From a virus, in the IMG/VR virus record IMGVR_UViG_3300050138_000019, positions 1-22,617 of that record: DNA of 22,617 bases; one strand, given 5' to 3'. Position 1 is the stretch's first letter, and each line of letters starts with the position of its first letter. The notes beneath the pieces are model-generated. The model saw only the letters and a program-made list of their open reading frames with translations. It was not told the origin of the DNA and ran no database searches. Shown here piece after piece: positions 11,293-18,974 of this stretch. The position numbers and the translations under genes were made by a program.

Positions 11293-11465
11293 AACGCCTG
11301 TCTCAGGAACTCTTCTGTGAGTTTGTCCATTGCATCACGGACGGCGAAGAGCCGCCGCTGGGACGCGACGTCCTTCTTGCCAACGAGGGACACGTACTCG
11401 GCTTCGAGCTTTCTGCTACGGTCCACCAACGGGGAGTTGGCTTGCTGTTTTGTCACCGGCTTCAT
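11289..11465 (-). CDS. small helical protein, 58 aa
   Basis: The frame encodes MKPVTKQQANSPLVDRSRKL, EAEYVSLVGKKDVASQRRLF and a final helix with DAMDKLTEEFLRQAL, a mostly alpha-helical charged protein. AGGG lies six bases upstream of the ATG. The TGA overlaps the next ATG (ATGA), and the 5' end overlaps the preceding 85-aa gene by 50 bases. No domain is recognised. The precise junctions and good codon character support it despite the small size. Confidence 0.6.
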   Translation of the reverse strand: MKPVTKQQANSPLVDRSRKLEAEYVSLVGKKDVASQRRLFAVRDAMDKLTEEFLRQAL

Positions 11466-11673
11466 CTAACACCCTGCTGTGTATGTCGCTTGCTGCGCCC
11501 TGACCGCCCATCATTTGCTTCGCCAGGAACTTCATGACGCCCTTGAATCCTTGCCCAGTTTCCTTTGCCGCCCCGGCGAACGTCCTCGGGCTGATGTCCT
11601 CGGTGCGTATGCCGCGCTGGCGTAGGTAAGAGCGGGCCGCTCGAACCTCAGCCGGTAACGGGTGCGACCCCAT
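11416..11673 (-). CDS. hypothetical protein next to the portal gene, 85 aa
   Basis: The start overlaps the portal stop as TAATG. Residues 8-24 (AEVRAARSYLRQRGIRTEDI) look like a small helical domain and are followed by SPRTFAGAAKETGQGFKGVM and a Gly/Met-rich stretch. The tail overlaps the next gene by 50 bases. Small genes after the portal often encode head-tail adaptor or assembly factors, but nothing in this sequence identifies such a role. Confidence 0.65.
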   Translation of the reverse strand: MGSHPLPAEVRAARSYLRQRGIRTEDISPRTFAGAAKETGQGFKGVMKFLAKQMMGGQGAASDIHSRVLDEAGDKTASQLPVGGP

Positions 11674-14243
11674 TATACAGCCGCGCCTGCGCCGCCGGGA
11701 GTAGAGCCCATTGACGGAGGCGGTCCTTGATTGGTGGGTGCTATGGCCTGACCGCCAGATGGGGTGTCAGACGCGAGCTTGATGTCACCAGGGTGACGGA
11801 TCTGACCCTCGCGCACGAGTCGCGCCTTGACCTTGGCGTCTTCGCGCTTCTGCTCGTTCTTGAAGGCGGTGTCCTTGCGCTTCTCGTCGCCGTGAAACGC
11901 GAGCTGCTTCATGGCTTCCTGGGCTTGCGCGCCCTTCGTGTCCTGCTGGCTCTTGGCGTCTGCGGCCTTGGCGTTGGCTGCGTCCTCTTGCTGCGACTGC
12001 TGCGCCGGATCTTGCTGACCAGGAGGCGGTGCCTGCGGCTGAGGAGGCTGGAGCTGGTTGACCTTCTGCGCGACAGCCGATGCGATCATGTTCTGCAGGT
12101 CTGGCGGAACCTTCGTGTCGGTGGGGTCATGCATATCGAACGGCGGCAACGGTATCCCCATCGCCTTCTCGACCTCAACCTTGTACTGGAATGCCAAGTG
12201 CTCCGCAACGTGCGCCGCCATTATCATTTGGAACTGCTGCTGCAGTGCGACTGGTAGCGCCGGTAAGGTCTTCTGCATGAAGTCATTGTGGATCGCGATG
12301 TGCGCGGTGTGCAGCTGATCGTAGAACGCGCGCACCGGGGTGTTCGCCATGATCGCCATGTTCTCGCTGACGGGGTCCAGCTCCTGGAAGGCGTCGGTGC
12401 CCATGTACGCATCCACATCGTGGACTCGGAGCGCGCGCAACATCTCACGGTGGGCCTTGCGCTTCGCCTTCTCAGAGTACAGCGACGGGTCAGACGTGAT
12501 GAGCCCAAGCACTGACTGGGCCTGCGCGATACGCATCGTGCTCGACCATATGTTCGGATCGCTGACCGGGCGGATCTCGTGCGTCACGTCGCAGTTGAAG
12601 TCGTCGCCTATCGTGAAGCCGTCGAACTGCTTCGACTTGATCGGGTACTTCTCCTCGGACATGTACTCGCTGTTGAGCGTGTACAGAATGCCGAACTCCT
12701 CACCAGCCGCCGTGTGCAGGCGCTTGTGGATCGCGCTGAATACTTTGCTGCCCTGCTCGATGATCGCGAGCGTCGTGCCAACCGGACCAGTGTTCGGAGA
12801 TTCGCCGGTCATAGCCTCCGTGGTGGAGGAAAATGACTGTATGCCCTTGATGAGAAGTTCGAGGGTTTGGAAGAGCGCAGGTGTAGGCTCCTTGAAAGGC
12901 GGCGTGTAAAAACCTTTAGCCAGATCTTCAGCACTCGCGTCAATGTCAACCCATTCGCCAGCTTTATATCGTACCTCACCGGCCTGACTAAGTGACTTAG
13001 TTCTAAAGCCGCCCTGCAGAGATGACGTGAGTGAACCGTCAAGCAATAATCGGAGTGCGCCGCCAGCTGCCGCACCAAGAGATCCGATGAGATGCAGCAG
13101 ACCAAAGCCGTAGAATCCAAATCCCGGCAGGTATTTGTAGTGGACAAACCAGACACGCTTTCTGCGCTTGTCGTCATCGATCTTCCAGTTGCGGCGGATC
13201 GACAATACCTCTCCGCTCTCGCGCTCAAATGTGATGATGTAGGGGTAGGCGAACTCATTTTTCTTTTGCCCCGTTTTGTCGTAGAAGCCAGTTGGAACCT
13301 TCAACCACGGTGTGATCGTGTCCTCCGGTTTGAGCGGGGTGGACTCGTCCGTAAAGTTGAAGTCGATGTGCGTCTCACAAATCTCGTAGGTGCTGTCGTC
13401 CTCATGCCGTGCCTGAGAACGGTTGTCTGCGTGGTTCAATAGTTGACGCGGGTCTTCGGAGCCCTGGACAGAAACGAATGGCTGCTTCCAGATATTCTTC
13501 GGCTCAATGAACTCACCGTCCGCGATGGCTCGGCGCAGATCGTTGCCAGTCAGATAGTAGCGGTGCGTGTATCGGCTCGCGTCCTCAAGACCCATCGCGT
13601 CATAGGGAACAATGAAGTCCTCGACGCGGAGGAACCGCGACACGGGCATGCCGAGCTGGATGTCAAAGAAGCACTTCTTGAATGCTGACCCCGCAAACGG
13701 CAGATAGAACAGCATCTGGTCGACGTTCCAGAAGTACTGCTTGTCCAGCTTCGTGAGCTGGCGGTTCATGAATGTCTCGATGCGGTCCGCTTGATCTTCC
13801 TGGTCTTCGTCCGAGTCATCCTCGGCGACAACCTTCACCGGCCCGGTGGGCGGGAAGAGCTCAGTGATCGAGCGTGACTGAAACTGCACCATTGCCTCGG
13901 CGAGCGCCGGGTGCGTGACTGTTGAAGCTCCCTCAAATACCGTGGCATCTGTTGGAACGTCTTGGAGACCGATGATCTCCAGTCCCTTGATGAGTCGGCG
14001 CATGTGGTCCTTGCGCGACTCCTCGTCAATACCAACGTACTCCTTGAGCTTCATGCCCAGCCCGCGCCGGTGCATCTCATCCAGGCCCTCAGCCAAGTTT
14101 GCGTCGTGCTTTTTCTGGGCAATAGCTTCTTGCTTGTCTTCCTTCTCGTCTGCATCGCCCACGTCAACACTTCCGTCATCATTGTGAGTGATGTCGTCGC
14201 CTTCGTCTTCGGCTGTGAGTGGTGCGAGTCCCTGGAGTGCCAT
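11673..14243 (-). CDS. portal protein, 856 aa
   Basis: This large protein is a podovirus-type portal. Telling segments are ALAEAMVQFQSRSITELFPP near residue 115, YFWNVDQMLFYLPFAGSAFK near 170, the HYKYLPGFGFYGFGLLHLIG block near 375, and the long STTEAMTGESPNTGPVGTTL region near 475 with its helix. Twelve copies form the ring at the unique vertex through which DNA is packaged and the tail attached. The first 60 residues are acidic, and the last 130 are Gln/Pro/Lys-rich and helical (coiled coil with QEDAANAKAADAKSQQDTKG), probably a barrel or internal extension, which makes it longer than many portals. It overlaps the terminase stop as TAATG. Confidence 0.9.
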   Translation of the reverse strand: MALQGLAPLTAEDEGDDITHNDDGSVDVGDADEKEDKQEAIAQKKHDANLAEGLDEMHRRGLGMKLKEYVGIDEESRKDHMRRLIKGLEIIGLQDVPTDATVFEGASTVTHPALAEAMVQFQSRSITELFPPTGPVKVVAEDDSDEDQEDQADRIETFMNRQLTKLDKQYFWNVDQMLFYLPFAGSAFKKCFFDIQLGMPVSRFLRVEDFIVPYDAMGLEDASRYTHRYYLTGNDLRRAIADGEFIEPKNIWKQPFVSVQGSEDPRQLLNHADNRSQARHEDDSTYEICETHIDFNFTDESTPLKPEDTITPWLKVPTGFYDKTGQKKNEFAYPYIITFERESGEVLSIRRNWKIDDDKRRKRVWFVHYKYLPGFGFYGFGLLHLIGSLGAAAGGALRLLLDGSLTSSLQGGFRTKSLSQAGEVRYKAGEWVDIDASAEDLAKGFYTPPFKEPTPALFQTLELLIKGIQSFSSTTEAMTGESPNTGPVGTTLAIIEQGSKVFSAIHKRLHTAAGEEFGILYTLNSEYMSEEKYPIKSKQFDGFTIGDDFNCDVTHEIRPVSDPNIWSSTMRIAQAQSVLGLITSDPSLYSEKAKRKAHREMLRALRVHDVDAYMGTDAFQELDPVSENMAIMANTPVRAFYDQLHTAHIAIHNDFMQKTLPALPVALQQQFQMIMAAHVAEHLAFQYKVEVEKAMGIPLPPFDMHDPTDTKVPPDLQNMIASAVAQKVNQLQPPQPQAPPPGQQDPAQQSQQEDAANAKAADAKSQQDTKGAQAQEAMKQLAFHGDEKRKDTAFKNEQKREDAKVKARLVREGQIRHPGDIKLASDTPSGGQAIAPTNQGPPPSMGSTPGGAGAAV

Positions 14244-15856
14244 TAAGTTGTCCCGATGCCCTTGACTTTACGCGGTCTGAAAAGGCGGATCTCTCCAGCC
14301 TCTTCATCGAACTGTACGCCGTCGCGCTTGCGGAGCCACATGAGCCCCATCAGTAAGCAGTCGACCCAGTCGTCATGCTTGCCCATCGGGAAGTCGGCGC
14401 ACTCGTCAATGACCGGCTTCGAGAATCCTTCGTCGGGAAGATAGAACAGGCACCCCTTCTCCAGGGAGAGGGATGCGGTATGCGCGCGGGCGGTCTTATC
14501 CCCGTCTCCGTCGATCTTGACGGCGAGCACGGGCATGTCCCCTCGGCGCATCTCTTGGATCAGCGAGTGACCGCTGGCCTTCTTCTCAACCAAGATCCAG
14601 TCAGGGTTGACCTTGTCGTTTGATTTCTTTGCTAACTCTCGCAGGACCGGGAAGGAAACTTTATCCTTCCAAGCGCCGATAAGCATAGCCGCATTCCGGG
14701 TCGGCCTCTTAACTGGTCTGTCCACCATTCTACCATCTGGCAGGCGGACCTTCGCCATGACCTCGGGCGTGTAGCGGAAAATGCCCAGGGTGAGCCGCGC
14801 GCTGAAGTCATTCTCCTCACCCTCCTCGAAGGCGGTATCGTACAGCTGGATGACCTCAAAGAACTCTGGTTTCTCGGCCTGCATTCCTGGGCGCGGAGCC
14901 CACGCGGCGTTGACCCAGGGCCTCCAGTATTTGCGCTTGAGGATGTAGCCGCCGTCCTTCGTGGGGTCTTGCTGGAACTGCGCGGAGTAGTCGGCCTCTG
15001 TCATGCCTTCCTTGTACTCCAGGGTCGCCTCGGCTGTGAGCCGGTGCGGGCTCAGCAGCTCTCCCTCGCTCTTGCGCTGGTCGACGTAGATCAGCTTGCC
15101 GACCGTGCCGTCCTTTGTCTTGAGTCGAGTCGTGCAGCGCTTGAGCGCCCTGAACTCATTCGCCAGACACAGGTGGACATACTTCTTCCCCTCGGTGTCT
15201 AGCAAGTGCTGCGTGAGATCCTTCGCGCTGGAGCGCTGCGCGATCAGGATTCGGCGAGCCTCTGATGGATTGTTGACGCGGGTGCGGAGCGGGCCGGTGT
15301 ACCAGCGGATCGCGCCGTCTCTCTTGGCGTCCGAGTGGATGTCCTGCAAGTTATGCGGATCGTCCACGATGTGGTAGTCGCCGCCGAACCCAGTGAGACG
15401 TCCAGCGACAGACACGGCCATGCGCTGACCGCCTGCGTTATTGACGAACAGGTTCTTCTCGTTCTGGTCCGCCTTCAACACGATGTCGTTGCCGAAGCGA
15501 GCACGATACCAGGGGTGCTGCACAAGGTCGCGCATGCGCAGCGCGTCGCGAGTCGCGAGACCTATTTCGTAGGAGCCGGTGAGGAACTTGATCTTCGGAT
15601 TATTTGACCACACCCAGGCGGGCCAGATGACAGATACCGCCGTAGACTTCAGGAAGCGCGGCGGGATTGAGATGATGAGGTTCTTGATGTCCCCAAGGTA
15701 CACGTAGACCAGATGGTCACACAGCGCGTCGAGGTATCGCTCCCACTGGAGGTCTTCATTCTCGATGGTGTGCCAGCTGTCCCGGAAGAAGCGGCGGAAG
15801 TTACGACGACAGAGTTCAGCCTCGACACCCGTTAGTGACGGTGTGGCGAAGTCCAT
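14243..15856 (-). CDS. terL: terminase large subunit, 537 aa
   Basis: The ATPase domain shows a Walker A-like motif IISIPPRFLKSTAVSVIWP near residues 61-79 and Walker B GGDYHIVDDPHN near 159-169, with the acidic pair Asp165-Asp166. The nuclease half has the expected acidic clusters: VIQLYDTAFEEGEENDFSAR near residue 340, a WILVEKKASGHSLIQEM strand-helix near 425, and HDDWVDCLLMGLMWLRKR near 505. The enzyme drives genome packaging into the prohead and cuts concatemers. Length is normal for the family. The ATG overlaps the upstream stop (TGATG) and the stop overlaps the portal start. The small subunit lies 5 kb upstream rather than next to it. Confidence 0.93.
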   Translation of the reverse strand: MDFATPSLTGVEAELCRRNFRRFFRDSWHTIENEDLQWERYLDALCDHLVYVYLGDIKNLIISIPPRFLKSTAVSVIWPAWVWSNNPKIKFLTGSYEIGLATRDALRMRDLVQHPWYRARFGNDIVLKADQNEKNLFVNNAGGQRMAVSVAGRLTGFGGDYHIVDDPHNLQDIHSDAKRDGAIRWYTGPLRTRVNNPSEARRILIAQRSSAKDLTQHLLDTEGKKYVHLCLANEFRALKRCTTRLKTKDGTVGKLIYVDQRKSEGELLSPHRLTAEATLEYKEGMTEADYSAQFQQDPTKDGGYILKRKYWRPWVNAAWAPRPGMQAEKPEFFEVIQLYDTAFEEGEENDFSARLTLGIFRYTPEVMAKVRLPDGRMVDRPVKRPTRNAAMLIGAWKDKVSFPVLRELAKKSNDKVNPDWILVEKKASGHSLIQEMRRGDMPVLAVKIDGDGDKTARAHTASLSLEKGCLFYLPDEGFSKPVIDECADFPMGKHDDWVDCLLMGLMWLRKRDGVQFDEEAGEIRLFRPRKVKGIGTT

Positions 15857-16263
15857 CAGTAGGCTGTGTCCTGGTCGTCGGCAACCGACGTGGGTCCGGC
15901 GGTGCCGAGAGCTGCGTTCGACTTGGCCTTCTGCTTGCCGAGCGCGGCGGTCGCTCGAGCCAGCTTAGGAGCGCCAAGGGCTGGTCCCTGGTTCGCGGGG
16001 CTGGGCATCGGTGCCCGGAAGGACTTGGGGCGCGCGGAGCGCACCATAGGCGTGATCTTCTTGCCTGAGAGCAGCGGGTTGACCGGAGCGCCGCGACCCT
16101 GAAGGGGCGGTGCCTTGGGTACAGCGCCAGGGGCCATGCCCTTGGGGGCCGCAGGGGGCTGATTGGGGGCACCCATGATCGGCTGCTTGAGCGAACGCTT
16201 CGGGCCTTTCGCCGGTGCTGAGGCGATGGGCTGGTTCATACTTCTACGAGCGCGGGATAACAT
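15856..16263 (-). CDS. basic Pro/Ala/Lys-rich protein, 135 aa
   Basis: The protein is low complexity and strongly basic, with repeated Pro/Ala/Gly/Lys segments (QPIASAPAKGPKRSLKQPIM, NQPPAAPKGMAPGAVPKAPP) and a helical ARATAALGKQKAKSNAALG stretch. It is probably disordered and might bind DNA or the terminase; this is inference from composition and position directly upstream of terL. The start at 16263 has AGAGG about eight bases upstream; a second ATG at 16239 lacks an SD. The stop overlaps the terL ATG as TGATG. Confidence 0.65.
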   Translation of the reverse strand: MLSRARRSMNQPIASAPAKGPKRSLKQPIMGAPNQPPAAPKGMAPGAVPKAPPLQGRGAPVNPLLSGKKITPMVRSARPKSFRAPMPSPANQGPALGAPKLARATAALGKQKAKSNAALGTAGPTSVADDQDTAY

Positions 16264-16387
16264 AGGGGTGCCTCTTCTTGATCGTGATCTTCGGCGCGGC
16301 CTTCGACAGGACAGCGCCTCGCGCCGGTTTAACCGCTTGGAAGGCTGGAGCCTTTATCGGGCGCGGCTGTTTCGGCTGGTTTGCCAT
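16244..16387 (-). CDS. small basic Pro/Lys-rich protein, 47 aa
   Basis: The frame encodes MANQPKQPRPIKAPAFQAVK and a basic end (KITIKKRHPYVIPRS), similar in style to the next gene. It overlaps the tail of the HslV-like gene by 59 bases and the next gene by 20 bases, and has no clear SD. It is supported by composition and by filling the interval between the two larger genes, but the C-terminal tail of the upstream gene may be the only product here. Confidence 0.4.
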   Translation of the reverse strand: MANQPKQPRPIKAPAFQAVKPARGAVLSKAAPKITIKKRHPYVIPRS

Positions 16388-16943
16388 TCACTATGGTAAC
16401 ATGAGTTGGGCTATCCGGCGCGGGTGTCGCTTTCCGTATGCGCGCCGTCTTGCGTTGTGCTGAAGCCGTTGTGTTTCGCTTTGCATTGAGTTTCATAGTA
16501 TGAATGGGCGGTGCGCTGTACGGGTCAATCAGACATGATACCTCAACTGCCTTGGCTGCACCAGCCCCCATATACATCGCGCCCATCGCCGCCTTCGCGC
16601 CGGACCCTATAGCGTAGAACTCGTTGAGAACCTTCTCCCCCCTGCACCATTTGTCCCACTCATAGAGTCCGTCAGCCTGCAACACCAGAACGGAAAAGTC
16701 AGCATCGCCGTGGATCAGATTATCTGGCGGGTCTTTACCGGAGCCAAGCCAATCAACGAAGACTAGCCCGCTGAACGTCTCTCCTGCAGTAGCCAAGATT
16801 ACTTCTTGCTGAGCCCCGTTGACCAGGATGGATTTCCGAAACAGCTTCTCGCAGATGAACACTCGCGCACCACCGGCATCGGTGTGTGTTGTGGTGCGGC
16901 TGTCCGCAGCTAGGATACCTGCCCGGTACGCAATCGTTGTCAC
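16329..16943 (-). CDS. HslV-like Ntn-hydrolase (proteasome-type peptidase), 204 aa
   Basis: The GTG start in a GTGA overlap gives MTTIAYRAGILAADSRTTTH. After Met removal the exposed Thr2 matches the catalytic N-terminal Thr of HslV/proteasome beta subunits, Asp14 fits the conserved Asp of the (A)AD.R motif, and Lys33 lies where the catalytic Lys is expected. The middle shows IGSGAKAAMGAMYMGAGAAK (residues about 111-130), the glycine-rich helix typical of the fold. The last 45 residues are a low-complexity Ala/Lys/Pro tail absent from HslV. No HslU-type ATPase is in the window. It may be a phage peptidase acting in head maturation or on host proteins; neither is shown. Confidence 0.75.
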   Translation of the reverse strand: MTTIAYRAGILAADSRTTTHTDAGGARVFICEKLFRKSILVNGAQQEVILATAGETFSGLVFVDWLGSGKDPPDNLIHGDADFSVLVLQADGLYEWDKWCRGEKVLNEFYAIGSGAKAAMGAMYMGAGAAKAVEVSCLIDPYSAPPIHTMKLNAKRNTTASAQRKTARIRKATPAPDSPTHVTIVNGKPAETAAPDKGSSLPSG

Positions 16944-17530
16944 GCGACGCGCTCAGCCTTCTTCGCCGCCTCTGCCTTGCACCACCGCTTGAAGACTACC
17001 GAGACCACGCGGAACCGATCAATGAACTGCTGCACGATCTCGTCCTCGTTCATGAGCGGGAAAATCGTCGGGGAGTAGTGCTTGGGGAACGGGATATACT
17101 GCTCAATGTTGTGGTGCATCAGATCGCGGGCCTCCGTCTGCAGGGCGAGGTAGTCAACATCGTGGATGTGGTCCCACTCCAACTCTGTGGCGAAGCAACC
17201 GTGCTCCTGCCAGATCTGTGCTCGGATTTTGTCACCGGCAACCTTGATGTCTTTCGAGAGATGCTTGGCAGGAGATGGGATGTCTCCGAACACCGCCTCT
17301 TCGACATCGTGCATCAGCGCCGGATACGCCAGCCCTGGGTGCGCGTTGTCGCTTACCCACACGCTGTGCTCCGCGACGCTGTACGTGATGCCCTTCTTCG
17401 TGTGACCGGCAAACCGATTGATGCGCGCCAGGGACAGCGCAAGCTCTTCAATGGTCAGCTCTGATGGGTCGAAGTTATTCAGGTCAACCGATTGACCGCC
17501 GCTGAACATCATGAACTGTGGCTTCTTCAT
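16940..17530 (-). CDS. HD-domain phosphohydrolase, 196 aa
   Basis: The HD metal site is visible: RFAGHTKKGITYSVAEHSVW (His in AEHS) near residues 39-58 and ALMHDVEEAVFGDIPSPAKH near 72-91, with the HD pair and the following Glu and Asp. This is the phage-and-bacterial HD family related to YfbR-like nucleotidases, which dephosphorylate deoxynucleotides. ATG 17530 overlaps the zinc-ribbon stop (ATGA); the longer frame to 17683 runs through that gene. Its neighbour two genes upstream is a dATP/dGTP diphosphohydrolase-like protein, so both may shape the dNTP pool during infection. The exact substrate cannot be told from sequence. Confidence 0.85.
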   Translation of the reverse strand: MKKPQFMMFSGGQSVDLNNFDPSELTIEELALSLARINRFAGHTKKGITYSVAEHSVWVSDNAHPGLAYPALMHDVEEAVFGDIPSPAKHLSKDIKVAGDKIRAQIWQEHGCFATELEWDHIHDVDYLALQTEARDLMHHNIEQYIPFPKHYSPTIFPLMNEDEIVQQFIDRFRVVSVVFKRWCKAEAAKKAERVA

Positions 17531-17703
17531 ATGACCTTCCCAGGTGTGGCTGAAAGGATTCGCTGCGCGAGGTTCATCTCTGCGCCTTCGTGAACGCATT
17601 CCATGCAGACTGCTGTCTGCGCTTGTGGCTGCGAGCCCTGCTCCAGAGAGAGCATGACTTCCGTGATGTGCTTCTTGTCGCACTGGTATTCATAGATTGG
17701 CAT
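17527..17703 (-). CDS. FmdB-like zinc-ribbon protein, 58 aa
   Basis: The protein starts MPIYEYQCDKKHITEVMLSL, the hallmark of FmdB-type regulatory zinc ribbons (MPxYEYxC), followed by a second knuckle AVCMECVHEG. Here the first knuckle is C-D-K-K-H in place of the usual C-x-x-C, so His may be a ligand. Function of the family is poorly known; a role in nucleic-acid or metal-dependent regulation is generally supposed. The start at 17703 lies one base after the upstream stop, and the TGA overlaps the HD gene ATG. Confidence 0.72.
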   Translation of the reverse strand: MPIYEYQCDKKHITEVMLSLEQGSQPQAQTAVCMECVHEGAEMNLAQRILSATPGKVI

Positions 17704-17704
17704 G

Positions 17705-18211
17705 TCAGTACCCCCACTCCTGTCCCCACTCAGAGAGGACGTCACTAATGGACTCAAAGAACGCCTCCTCGGGAGACAACTGCTCTTCATCCTCCGAGAT
17801 GTTCAGATCTCCGGGCATGAGAAGTCCGCACTCCCTGGTGTCCTCATCGCGCCAAAACTCTACCTCTGCGCGAATCTCGTCCAGCGTAGCCGGTCGGCCC
17901 TGCTCAGAGCGCTCTTCCTCTATCGTCAACTGCAGCTCGGCCTTGAGACGCCAGATCGCCTTGGCGAGATGCCACTGCCCATCAGTGTCCTTCTTGGTTC
18001 CGAGCTTATGGTCAAGCATGTGCCTGAACGCGGTGTTCATTTGGTCCGTGGACTTCTCACGTGCCCAGTGAAGAGGCTCATCCCCGTTGTGCTGCTCGTT
18101 CCCTGCGATGGCGACTTCCACTTCCGCCAGGAAGGAGTCAGGGAAGTACTCGGTCAGGTAGGTCCAAGCCTGCAGACGCTTGCGCGCCGCGTTGTCCGTG
18201 GGGAGGCTCAC
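17705..18211 (-). CDS. dATP/dGTP diphosphohydrolase-like protein (DUF5664 type), 168 aa
   Basis: Residues about 20-95 match the dATP/dGTP diphosphohydrolase N-terminal family: YFPDSFLAEVEVAIAGNEQH, then GDEPLHWAREKSTDQMNTAF, and DTDGQWHLAKAIWRLKAELQ, an all-alpha MazG-like bundle with conserved Glu and Asp metal ligands. Members hydrolyse dATP and dGTP to the monophosphate; one subset (MazZ) serves 2-aminoadenine-containing phages. I chose a GTG start at 18211, in a GTGA overlap with the upstream gene and with AGGG six bases before it. A longer ATG frame to 18265 adds 18 residues read antiphase to that gene. The acidic C-terminus (EDEEQLSPEEAFFESI) may be a second part of the enzyme or disordered. 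Confidence 0.78.
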   Translation of the reverse strand: MSLPTDNAARKRLQAWTYLTEYFPDSFLAEVEVAIAGNEQHNGDEPLHWAREKSTDQMNTAFRHMLDHKLGTKKDTDGQWHLAKAIWRLKAELQLTIEEERSEQGRPATLDEIRAEVEFWRDEDTRECGLLMPGDLNISEDEEQLSPEEAFFESISDVLSEWGQEWGY

Positions 18212-18936
18212 GTTGAGCCCTGCCCACCTGGGCCATTCGGGCGAAGGTACGCGGGCTCTTTGCATCGGTCGGGAACATAAATCGGAATGACGTGTCCAGG
18301 TGGGGCGGTCTTCAGCATCTCCTGAATGGCCTCGTCAAACATCTTGGACACATCCCTGGACTGCATAGCACCATCCTTGTCGACACCCAGGAGCTTGATC
18401 GGGTGATGGTTCTGGATGATGGTTGCAATCACGATTGGAGTGAAGGCATCCTGGTCCTTCTGTGGCAATGTTGACGGAGGGTTCGGGTCGTTCTCTACGT
18501 GCATGAAGCTCATGTTCGTAATGGTCGGAGGGACTACGCTCGGCGGCGCTGGTGCCTTCGGTGCATCTTCTCCAGGGGTAAGCGTCTCAGGCTTCTGGTC
18601 TGAGTTGTGCCCAGGTCCAACTACGTCCGGGAGCGTCGTGTCGTCGCCGGGATGATAGACCTTGGAGTCACCGACGCACATGGACATGCCGATGTGCGCG
18701 CTGGGCGGGAGCTGGTCTTGCGCCAACGCGGCCAAGCCTGACGTGGCACCCTGACAGGCGATGACGTTCGGAAAGCCGTTCACGAAGAACTTGACCACTT
18801 CGCCGGTCTCGTTGTCGAACGCAACCGTGAGTAGAACCACCTTCGCGTGCTGCGGAGTCTGCTCTTCCGAGTGGGCGAATGCTGTCGCCGTTAGGCCAAG
18901 AGCCAGAGCTACCAAGTACGTGATCCAATCTTTCAT
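18208..18936 (-). CDS. exported protein of unknown function, 242 aa
   Basis: The start at 18936 gives a clear signal peptide (MKDWITYLVALALGLTATAFA, cleavage after AFA) and has AGGAG six bases upstream; a longer frame to 18972 lacks these features. The first mature part (AKVVLLTVAFDNETGEVVKF, FVNGFPNVIACQGATSG, HIGMSMCVGD) looks like a small beta domain with two Cys. A Pro-rich linker follows, then a C-terminal region with FTPIVIATIIQNHHP and HVIPIYVPDRCKEPAYLRP. I do not recognise it. It is the first gene after a predicted promoter at 18963-18971 and is coupled by GTGA to the dATP/dGTP diphosphohydrolase-like gene. Confidence 0.78.
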   Translation of the reverse strand: MKDWITYLVALALGLTATAFAHSEEQTPQHAKVVLLTVAFDNETGEVVKFFVNGFPNVIACQGATSGLAALAQDQLPPSAHIGMSMCVGDSKVYHPGDDTTLPDVVGPGHNSDQKPETLTPGEDAPKAPAPPSVVPPTITNMSFMHVENDPNPPSTLPQKDQDAFTPIVIATIIQNHHPIKLLGVDKDGAMQSRDVSKMFDEAIQEMLKTAPPGHVIPIYVPDRCKEPAYLRPNGPGGQGST

Positions 18937-18962
18937 TAGGGTCTCCTGTTGAGAGTTTGCAG

Positions 18963-18971
18963 AGTCTACCA
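18963..18971 (-). promoter_or_regulatory. extended -10 promoter before the exported-protein gene
   Basis: The minus strand reads TGGTAGACT (TG-G-TAGACT), 26 bases before the ATG at 18936, just after the HNH gene stop. It shares the TGGTA core with the tRNA-operon and sulfotransferase promoters. Confidence 0.5.
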
Positions 18972-18974
18972 TAC

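Noticed and set aside
12340-12909. A 189-codon plus-strand frame
   Set aside because: It is antisense to the conserved middle of the portal gene and looks like a codon-bias shadow.
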